Source: Candidatus Woesearchaeota archaeon | GTDB taxonomy: Archaea; Nanobdellota; Nanobdellia; Woesearchaeales; WJKR01 | Direction: 5' to 3' | DNA: 11,697 bases | Assembly (NCBI GenBank): GCA_014729015.1 | Contig: WJKR01000039.1 | Span: 1 to 11,697, forward strand | Part shown: piece after piece, positions 6,206 through 11,697 of the stretch | Layout of the letters: each line of letters opens with the position of its first letter | How positions within the stretch are numbered: position 1 is the stretch's first letter | The notes under the pieces: generated by a model | Databases searched by the model: none | Told to the model about the DNA's origin: nothing | Seen by the model: only the letters and a program-made list of their open reading frames with translations | Program-made: the position numbers and the translations under genes

Positions 6206-8029
6206 ATGAAACAAGCGAGAATGATAGGATTGTTGTTCCTGCTCCTGCTCTTGAGTGTGGGGGGTGCAAGCGCTGCCCAGAACAGGCTGAACATCACGAT
6301 GACCGAGACCGTGTACCAGAACGTGACGTATGGCGAGGACTTCTGGTCCACGAACGTCATGGACGAAGATATTGTGAGCTGCCGCATCGAAGGCGTCGTC
6401 AACGTCACGAACCCGAGCGGTGACACGATCGCTGACGTCAACCTCTCGTTCATCAACACGGACAACATGTCCAAGAACTTTACGTGGATGGCGGGCAGGA
6501 GCGGCTCGCAGATTGCCGGCGTGAATCCTGGCGACACGTTCATCATTCACATCCCTGAGCTGCGCGGCGGCAACTACTCGACCTTCAACTACACCATCAA
6601 TTGCACGGATGTCGAGCCACCGCTCAACATCGAGACGAACTATTCCAATCCTGAGACGAGCGTCACGACGAAGGTGTTGGCAGGCCATAACTGGACGGTC
6701 AACCAGTCTGCGACCAACCAGCTCGCCATCGGCGTGCCGGTCAACAACGTGAACATCACTATCGAGGCGCAGATGGTGCTGTGGAACGCGACTTCTGATA
6801 ATTTCTCGCTCATGTACCTCTACCCAGAAGGGGATGCTGGCAACGTTGTCGGCAACGGTACTGATGATCAGACGTGGTGGTGGGTGCCGAACGGCGGCGC
6901 CCTCGGCGTCGGCGGCAGCGCGTTCATCGTTTTCGTCGTCCGCGCGCCTGATAGCGTGCCGACCTCGAACACCTACAACGCGTTGCGGGAAATCTTGGAG
7001 TACGAGGTCGTGGGTAACTTGGCGAGCAACCTCACCCTCAACAAAGTCCTCGCGGTCGGCGACATCGACATCGAGCTGGACAAGCAGATTCTGTGGCCGG
7101 CGACGGCGGAGAACGTCTCGAACGTGACTTGGGGCGTGAACGGAACGGTGACCGTGCCGCTCAACCTCAGCTACAACCTGACCAAGGTGGCGTTCTGGGT
7201 GACGTCGGACCTCAGCCCCGCGAACACGAGCAGCTGGGGAGGGCAGGACCTCATGCACAACGAGACGCCGAACAAGGAGATCAACGAGTCCATTCAGTGG
7301 ACCATGGGTTCGTATTGGGAGTTCAACTACACGGACGCGAGCAACAACATCTCCGCCCGGCCGCCCATCGTCTGGATCAGGCCTTACTTCACCCTGATGA
7401 ACGCCTACGGCCAGATTATCAACACCTCGGTGACGCGCAACGGCGAGGACTACTACCTCAAGTACATCTATGTCATCAACGGCTACTGGCTGCAGATTGA
7501 CAAGAACATCACGAGCGTCGGCGACGATGTCTACCGCATCGACACGCTGGTGCAGAACATCGGTAACGCGGCGACGCCCGAAGGATTGGTCGTGACCGTC
7601 TATGACTACGTACCGGCAGACTTCGCCGCGTGGAACTGGACCATCGACGGAGCGCCCAGCCTCTATGACGGCATCAAGCAGAACATCACGGGCGGCGGCT
7701 TCAACGGCACGGCGTACCGCTGGACCGTACCCTTGCGAGGCGTGCAGAACGCGTCGTTGTATCCGGTGCCGCAGACGAACAGCACGTACAACATCAGCTA
7801 TGCGGTGAACGGCAGCGGCGACTACAAGGTCTCGGAACTGTACATCGTCGGCTTGGACCCCCGCAAGGTCGAGGGTGCCGGCTCGCTCGAGTACATCACG
7901 GTGCGAGGTGGTCTCGGATCGTCATCAGCAGAGGTCTTCTACGTTGGTGTGGTGCTTTTCCTCATCATCATCAACGTCGTGAACTTTGTCATGACGAGAA
8001 GGATCAACCAGAAGTTGAACAAGCGATAA
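6206..8029 (+). CDS. Heavily sequon-rich, C-terminally membrane-anchored surface protein with DUF11-like domain
   Basis: 607 residues. A clear signal peptide (about 1-23, ending GGASA) is followed by a long beta-rich extracellular part and a C-terminal transmembrane helix (about 577-596) with an 11-residue basic tail. The membrane-proximal region (from about 434, with VQNIGNAATPEGLVVTVYDY) fits DUF11/TIGR01451-type repeats of archaeal surface proteins. By hand count there are about 36 N-X-S/T sequons, spread over the whole ectodomain, so I predict a dense N-glycan coat. An S-layer-like or major envelope glycoprotein is plausible but unproven; no named S-layer family is recognised. It is the first gene of its operon, with two TATA boxes, a good Shine-Dalgarno and a T-run after the stop, an arrangement expected for the most highly expressed member. 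The N-terminal part resembles that of the third gene of the operon (shared VTNPS phrase and similar order of motifs), suggesting distant paralogy. Confidence 0.8.
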   Translation: MKQARMIGLLFLLLLLSVGGASAAQNRLNITMTETVYQNVTYGEDFWSTNVMDEDIVSCRIEGVVNVTNPSGDTIADVNLSFINTDNMSKNFTWMAGRSGSQIAGVNPGDTFIIHIPELRGGNYSTFNYTINCTDVEPPLNIETNYSNPETSVTTKVLAGHNWTVNQSATNQLAIGVPVNNVNITIEAQMVLWNATSDNFSLMYLYPEGDAGNVVGNGTDDQTWWWVPNGGALGVGGSAFIVFVVRAPDSVPTSNTYNALREILEYEVVGNLASNLTLNKVLAVGDIDIELDKQILWPATAENVSNVTWGVNGTVTVPLNLSYNLTKVAFWVTSDLSPANTSSWGGQDLMHNETPNKEINESIQWTMGSYWEFNYTDASNNISARPPIVWIRPYFTLMNAYGQIINTSVTRNGEDYYLKYIYVINGYWLQIDKNITSVGDDVYRIDTLVQNIGNAATPEGLVVTVYDYVPADFAAWNWTIDGAPSLYDGIKQNITGGGFNGTAYRWTVPLRGVQNASLYPVPQTNSTYNISYAVNGSGDYKVSELYIVGLDPRKVEGAGSLEYITVRGGLGSSSAEVFYVGVVLFLIIINVVNFVMTRRINQKLNKR

Positions 8030-8034
8030 AAACC

Positions 8035-8043
8035 TTTTTTTTT
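8035..8043 (+). terminator. Oligo-T transcription terminator, probably partial
   Basis: A run of nine T begins five bases after the TAA of the sequon-rich gene. In archaea an oligo-T tract in the non-template strand is enough to release RNA polymerase. No convincing TATA box follows before the next gene, so read-through is presumably needed to express the two downstream genes. Confidence 0.6.
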
Positions 8044-8084
8044 CCTTTGCTGTTACCAAGTGTGGAAGAGGGGTGGGTGATGAC

Positions 8085-8798
8085 GTGAAAACAACGATTT
8101 TTATCATGAGCGCGCTACTCCTCTTGTCACTCCTCCCTCTGGCCGCGGCGGAGGTCGTCGTGTTCGACGAGTACGACACGACTATGGACTACCAGCAGGG
8201 CAAGCTGTCCGTCACCAAGCACCTCCGCCTGAAGAACGTTGGACCAAACCCGATCATCCCTGGAGAGATCCATTTCAAGGTCTCGCAGGAGCGCAAGGGA
8301 GAATCCTCTGCTCCCACCATCGATTCGTTCAGCGTGGTCAACAAGTACAACAAGGAGTTGGACACGCGACAGTACGCCTCCGACACCGAGGTCGACCTCG
8401 TCTTTACTGTGTGGGACCCCCTGCTCCCCGACTTCTTCTATGACATGACGATGACGTACTCCTTGGACTTCGACCCCCGGGGCGTGCTCTTCTACCAGGT
8501 CGTCTTGCCTGAGGAGCGGACCACCATCCCTATTAGCAAAGCGACTACCACGTTCAACCTGCCGAAGCGCTACCATGTCACGTATCTCGCGCCGGAAGGA
8601 GAGGTTGCCGCAGCAAAAGAGGTGACATCAGTGACTTGGAAGGTGAAGGACTCGTACGCGGTCGAATACTCGGTCGTGCCGTTCCCACGATTGGGATTCA
8701 AGGCGGTGAACGTGTTCTGGATCCTTATCATCATCCTCTTCCTGCTCAACCTGTTCTTCAGGCTGAAGAAAAAAGCGCAAGCGGCACGATCACTATGA
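8085..8798 (+). CDS. Small type I membrane protein with one beta-rich ectodomain, family unrecognised
   Basis: 237 residues from the GTG at 8085: a clean signal peptide (1-22, ending LPLAAA), an ectodomain of about 185 residues rich in predicted strands (for example KLSVTKHLRLKNVG), a transmembrane helix (about 208-225) and a short Lys/Arg-rich tail. I chose the GTG at 8085 because GGTGA lies just upstream and the signal peptide then begins MKTTIF; an in-frame GTG at 8073 would add four residues and is the main alternative. No N-glycosylation sequon is present, in sharp contrast to the gene before it. The stop TGA overlaps the start ATG of the next gene (ATGA), so the two products are probably made in matched amounts and may interact. 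The topology resembles many archaeal membrane-anchored beta-sandwich proteins; function unknown. Confidence 0.75.
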   Translation: MKTTIFIMSALLLLSLLPLAAAEVVVFDEYDTTMDYQQGKLSVTKHLRLKNVGPNPIIPGEIHFKVSQERKGESSAPTIDSFSVVNKYNKELDTRQYASDTEVDLVFTVWDPLLPDFFYDMTMTYSLDFDPRGVLFYQVVLPEERTTIPISKATTTFNLPKRYHVTYLAPEGEVAAAKEVTSVTWKVKDSYAVEYSVVPFPRLGFKAVNVFWILIIILFLLNLFFRLKKKAQAARSL

Positions 8799-10690
8799 GC
8801 GATGCTTCTTTCCGGAAACGATGCTGTTTCATCCTCCTCGTGTTATCGCTCGGCCTGCCTTCCGTGCTCGCCACGAGCGTGAACATCACGGTCGCTGAAG
8901 GCGGGAAGATCATCAGTTTTTACGACCAGTACTACATCTATCAGCTCAACGGCTCGGTCGCCGTCACGAACCCGTCGAATAGCACGCTGAACAACATCGA
9001 GATCCCTCTCTATGTATCCACCCTTGATATCAGAACGAACTATTCGAAGCAGTTCAATTACATGACGCCGCAGGAGATATACATTTTCAACTTGCCGGGT
9101 AACGCGACGGAGACGTTCTATTACCGTTTGTTGGGCATCTCTACAGAAGACCTCTCCACCAATAACGAGTCTGTCTTGGCGAACGGTATCAACCTGCTCC
9201 AGCCGAAGATCTATTCGAGCCTGTTCGGTACGTTGAAGAAGGCGCCGTTGGAGGATGTTGCCCAGGGCGGCCGGCCGAACACTAGGCTCATCTCTGTGGA
9301 GCTGCGCAACCCGACGGATTATGATTACACGATTGACAAGGTCAAGGTCGTCAAGACCGATGATATCGACCCCGGCCTCGAGTTAGCGAAGTGGTCGTTC
9401 ACTGGCCAGAAGCCGATGCTTGCTGCTCGGGAGGGATGGGATTTCGACTTCTTGGACACGAACGCGACTGAGGGCCAGGTCTATTGGCTGAGCACGGACA
9501 TCTACATTGACCGGATCGAGGTCTACCAGTCCTCGAACATCTCCCGGTACGACCAGGACGACTTGTTCGTTATCCTTTCCAACGAGACGTTGAACGAGAC
9601 CGGTGCCGGCGAGAACGCCACGTTCCTTGCCGACCGTGTCTATCTGCGTAAGTTCGCTTCGGCGACGCTGATGACGCCTGGTGAGACGGTGAACATGACG
9701 GTGCTGGTGAGCAACCTCGAGCCGCGGGACGTCTCGTTCACGGTGTATGACCCTTTGCCGTCAGGGTTTGATGTGCTGAACGTCAGGCAGGGGTCGGTGC
9801 GGGGCAAGAACGTGACGTGGAATGTGACGCTGTCTTCGGGCATGGCTAAGCGGTTGCGCTACCAGCTCCGGTACGCTGATCCCGACTCGTTAGGCATCGA
9901 TTATTTCAGGCCTGCGCACCTCACGTACAGGGGGCAGACGTATTATTCGCAGAGCATTCCTTTCGTTCGTAAGTATGTGCCGGAGAGGAAGGTGTTCGTG
10001 CAGAAGAGCGTCAAGTTCTTGTCTGGCGAGGAGGTGCAGGTGACGATTTCGGTGCAGAACCTCGGCGAGTCGTCGTTGCAGGACGTCATGGTCAGGGAGC
10101 ATTTGTTGAGCACTGCCGAGTTCCGGGAGATTAGTCAGCAACCGGTCGAGCGGGGATTGTGGAAGCTTGATGATTTGCGTCCTTCGGGGACGTGGCGGAC
10201 GACGTACATCACAGACAAGATGAGCGTGCTGAATGTCATGCCGGAGTTGTACGGCGTGCCTCCTGAGTCGGTGATGCAGACAATCATCCTTTCTAATGTG
10301 GTGATGTCGAAGTTCTCGTTATTGTCCACACATGTGGTCGAGATCGTCGGCATCGTTGTTTTGGTGATTTTGGTCGGGCTGTATTTCGTGCCGACGAGCT
10401 TCTTCTCGCGGGTGAAGCGGCGGCAGGCGAAGGATTTGAGTTTGATGTCGAGGGAGTTGTCGTCGTTGCGTGAGAGGACTGATGGGCGTGACCGGCCGTC
10501 GCCCGAGGAGGGGAAGGTGCGGCCGATGCTGACTCCTTCGAAGGAGGAGGTGGCGCAGCGTTCTTCTGGCTTGCGTTCTCCTGATCGTTTGGCGCGTCAC
10601 GCCGCTTTGGAGAAGTCTGCTGAGTTGTTGGAGCGGGCGAAGGAGCGGACGGCTCGTCGTGCTGAGGAGGAGAAGGAGAGGTCTAGATGA
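8795..10690 (+). CDS. Membrane-anchored surface protein with DUF11-like repeats and charged coiled-coil cytoplasmic tail
   Basis: 631 residues from the ATG at 8795, which overlaps the preceding stop (ATGA) and opens a signal peptide (core about 10-27, ending SVLA). The frame is open further upstream to 8636, but that part overlaps the previous gene and puts 53 non-secretory residues in front of the signal. Domains: an N-terminal beta region (about 28-280); a DUF11-like repeat (about 283-385, with MTPGETVNMTVLVSN and VYDPLPSGF); a second related repeat (about 396-500, with LSGEEVQVTISVQN); a transmembrane helix (about 513-532); and a cytoplasmic tail of about 95 residues that is basic, then Glu/Arg/Ala-rich and probably helical or coiled coil (about 595-630). 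About 14 sequons all lie in the first 345 residues. No Shine-Dalgarno is visible, so translation likely depends on coupling. Likely a structural or adhesive envelope protein; the tail may bind a cytoplasmic partner. The coding strand becomes strongly G/T-rich toward the 3' end. Confidence 0.8.
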   Translation: MSDASFRKRCCFILLVLSLGLPSVLATSVNITVAEGGKIISFYDQYYIYQLNGSVAVTNPSNSTLNNIEIPLYVSTLDIRTNYSKQFNYMTPQEIYIFNLPGNATETFYYRLLGISTEDLSTNNESVLANGINLLQPKIYSSLFGTLKKAPLEDVAQGGRPNTRLISVELRNPTDYDYTIDKVKVVKTDDIDPGLELAKWSFTGQKPMLAAREGWDFDFLDTNATEGQVYWLSTDIYIDRIEVYQSSNISRYDQDDLFVILSNETLNETGAGENATFLADRVYLRKFASATLMTPGETVNMTVLVSNLEPRDVSFTVYDPLPSGFDVLNVRQGSVRGKNVTWNVTLSSGMAKRLRYQLRYADPDSLGIDYFRPAHLTYRGQTYYSQSIPFVRKYVPERKVFVQKSVKFLSGEEVQVTISVQNLGESSLQDVMVREHLLSTAEFREISQQPVERGLWKLDDLRPSGTWRTTYITDKMSVLNVMPELYGVPPESVMQTIILSNVVMSKFSLLSTHVVEIVGIVVLVILVGLYFVPTSFFSRVKRRQAKDLSLMSRELSSLRERTDGRDRPSPEEGKVRPMLTPSKEEVAQRSSGLRSPDRLARHAALEKSAELLERAKERTARRAEEEKERSR

Positions 10691-10979
10691 TGATGACGGT
10701 TGTCTCGTTGTCTTTTATTTCCATGTCGCTCAGTGTTTCTTCCATGTCTTGAAGTGTGGCTTGAAACGCTTCTTGTTCTGGTGCGAAGTCGTGGTCCATG
10801 AGGTTTGGTGAGCACTCAGTGATGGGGATGCCTTTGGTGGCGCAGTCCATGGCGTTGCTCATGTCTTGTGAGAAGTCGATGGCTTTGTCTGAGGTGTCTT
10901 CTGCTATGGTTTCTAGTTGCGTGGCGAAGCCGAGTATGATGGTGATGAATATGGGGATGGTGATGAGGTTCGCATTCAT
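10683..10979 (-). CDS. Small secreted or membrane-anchored protein, 98 residues, unrecognised
   Basis: The N-terminus (about 5-19, ITIPIFITIILGFAT) is a hydrophobic helix that serves as anchor or signal. The rest is acidic and polar, with two cysteines (C46, C56), a helical C-terminal stretch (about 68-88, rich in Glu, Met and Leu) and a hydrophobic end (TTVIII). I do not recognise the family. The ATG at 10979 is supported by a TATA box centred 26 nt upstream, the spacing expected for a leaderless mRNA. The stop TAG lies inside the 3' end of the DUF11-protein gene, giving an 8-bp convergent overlap. An inverted repeat abuts the start codon and may be an operator. Codon use is more A/C-rich than in the neighbouring operon. 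A shadow frame is possible but less likely, given the well-formed promoter and the hydrophobic N-terminus. Confidence 0.65.
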   Translation of the reverse strand: MNANLITIPIFITIILGFATQLETIAEDTSDKAIDFSQDMSNAMDCATKGIPITECSPNLMDHDFAPEQEAFQATLQDMEETLSDMEIKDNETTVIII

Positions 10980-10998
10980 AACTACTAGTAAGTAGTTA
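10979..10998. repeat. Inverted repeat at the start site of the 98-residue gene, possible operator
   Basis: Arms TAACTACT (10979-10986) and AGTAGTTA (10991-10998) are perfect 8-bp complements around the loop AGTA. The repeat fills the space between the TATA box and the start codon, where a bound dimeric repressor would block transcription start. In a leaderless mRNA almost none of it would be transcribed, which favours a DNA site over an RNA hairpin. Confidence 0.55.
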
Positions 10999-11000
10999 CT

Positions 11001-11009
11001 ATTTATAAG
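11001..11009 (-). promoter_or_regulatory. TATA box of the 98-residue gene
   Basis: On the minus strand the context reads ACTTATAAATAGT, a strong archaeal TATA box, centred about 26 nt from the ATG at 10979. A second TATA-like element, CTTTTATAAAG on the minus strand (11032-11022), lies about 20 bases further upstream and could give a short leader. Confidence 0.7.
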
Positions 11010-11045
11010 TGTTGTTGGTCTCTTTATAAAAGCGCTGTGGTTCTC

Positions 11046-11696
11046 TCACTCCCTCTCCAAGAAGACGCCCTTATACCCTGCGGCGCTCCACGCGTGCATG
11101 AACTGGTCCTTCGTCGCCCTCAAGCCCTGCCGGCCATGCAAGTAATCATGATAATAGAAGTACAACTTGTCGAAACCATACACCAACACCACGCTCTGGA
11201 CGATCGTGTTCTTTTCACCAAGCTCATTCACCAAGCACACGATAGGATTGCCGTTCTGCAACGACGCCTCCATGTCAATCCTGTTCGCCGCCTTGTTTCT
11301 GAACCGCAACCCCTTCCTGATCAACGCGTTCAGGTACGTGACGTCGTCAGGATGCGGGTCATGATACGTCGTCCGCAACCCGAAACTCAATAGCATCGCG
11401 CCCACATCCAAGAGATTCCTCACCGAGTACTGATAGGTCAAGCCCAACAATTCATCAGGCTTCTTCTCGCGGAAATACTTCTTCAGCAGCGAGACGAGCA
11501 ACAAGTGCAAGTGCTTGCCGGGCGCATCGAGACCGTAATACTCCAGCTTCACCGTCCGCTTGAACCCGAGCATGATGATGAGCTGCGACCAGTACTCCCG
11601 CGCAAGGGCGCGCACGAACCGCCAACTATTGATGACCTCCTTCCTCGCCAACTCCCAGTACTCGAACACGGCCGGGAACGGCGGCGTCTTTTGCAT
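11046..11696 (-). CDS. C39-peptidase-like fold protein, apparently lacking catalytic residues (start at window edge)
   Basis: 216 residues from an ATG one base inside the right edge; the true start could lie outside the window. Residues about 50-216 follow the order of the peptidase C39-like (papain-fold) family: a helix after a short turn (about 57-75), a region ending in MLLSFGLRTTYHDP, a strand NPIVCLVN (150-157), a strand SVVLVYGFD (168-176), then YYHDY and an end of the type GLRATKDQFMHAWSAAGYKGVFL (191-213) matching the usual S-x-x-E-F-x-x-x-W region. The expected Cys of the CG motif is replaced in DAPG (57-60) and the expected His before VVV is Gln or Ser (167-168), while the Asp (D184) is kept. 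It is therefore probably a pseudoenzyme or a very divergent member. No signal peptide or membrane helix is obvious, so it is likely cytoplasmic. Assignment is by pattern only. Confidence 0.55.
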   Translation of the reverse strand: MQKTPPFPAVFEYWELARKEVINSWRFVRALAREYWSQLIIMLGFKRTVKLEYYGLDAPGKHLHLLLVSLLKKYFREKKPDELLGLTYQYSVRNLLDVGAMLLSFGLRTTYHDPHPDDVTYLNALIRKGLRFRNKAANRIDMEASLQNGNPIVCLVNELGEKNTIVQSVVLVYGFDKLYFYYHDYLHGRQGLRATKDQFMHAWSAAGYKGVFLERE

Positions 11697-11697
11697 C

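Noticed and set aside
6182..7258. 358-residue open frame antisense to the sequon-rich gene
   Set aside because: Composition (Val, Arg, His, Asp) is that of an antisense shadow of GC-rich coding DNA; the opposite strand has signal peptide, sequons, transmembrane helix and promoter.
8636..8794. Longer start for the DUF11 protein at 8636
   Set aside because: The extra 53 residues overlap the preceding gene in another frame and would bury the signal peptide; the ATGA overlap at 8795 is the normal coupled start.
8085..8798. Possible archaeal relative of ribophorin I
   Set aside because: The match is only in topology (beta ectodomain, one transmembrane helix, basic tail); no shared motif could be seen.
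11022..11036. CTTTATAAAAG followed by AGCGCT as a terminator hairpin for the C39-like gene
   Set aside because: The palindromes are short and not followed by a T-run on the minus strand; TATA-like function is as likely.
1..11697. CRISPR array, tRNA/rRNA, insertion sequence or phage genes
   Set aside because: No regularly spaced repeats, cloverleaf-like sequence, transposase motifs or terminal inverted repeats were seen by eye on either strand.

Overview
The window is almost certainly archaeal. It carries an archaellin-type structural gene with a class III signal sequence, promoters of the TTTAAATA/TTATAAATA type placed about 26-27 nt before start codons, Shine-Dalgarno sites of the GGAGG/GGTGA kind, and secreted membrane-anchored proteins unusually rich in N-glycosylation sequons. 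Tight gene packing, ATGA overlaps, convergent genes with overlapping stops and many unrecognised membrane proteins fit a small-genome archaeon. A DPANN lineage such as Woesearchaeota is my inference from the overall style, not a proven assignment. The base composition is GC-rich.

Layout: (1) 1-1149, the C-terminal part of a UvrD/Rep-type SF1 helicase ending in an HRDC-like domain, entering from the left edge. (2) 1216-2520, a large archaellin-like protein with its own promoter. (3) 6021 down to 2517, a minus-strand operon of three genes: an Ig-like membrane protein with a cytoplasmic coiled-coil tail, a 55-residue coiled-coil protein, and a membrane-anchored protein with two VWA domains. (4) 6022-6205, a divergent promoter region. 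(5) 6206-10690, a plus-strand operon of three genes: a very sequon-rich surface protein, a small single-pass membrane protein, and a DUF11-type membrane protein with a charged coiled-coil tail. (6) 10979-10683, a small minus-strand membrane or secreted protein behind a leaderless-type promoter. (7) 11696-11046, a minus-strand protein with a C39-peptidase-like fold that seems to lack the catalytic residues. No stretch above 300 bases lacks a gene. I found no tRNA, rRNA, CRISPR array, insertion sequence or attachment site.

How the genes may work together: the two divergent operons encode six proteins, five of them single-pass membrane proteins with large extracellular beta-rich parts, and the sixth a small soluble coiled coil whose start codon overlaps the stop of a membrane protein with a matching coiled-coil tail. 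I infer a cell-surface assembly (adhesion, envelope or appendage related) in which extracellular VWA and DUF11/Ig-like modules are tied to cytoplasmic coiled coils. I recognise no named system with this gene set, so it is the best candidate here for something undescribed. The archaellin next door may be functionally related, but no archaellum motor or assembly genes are visible to support that.
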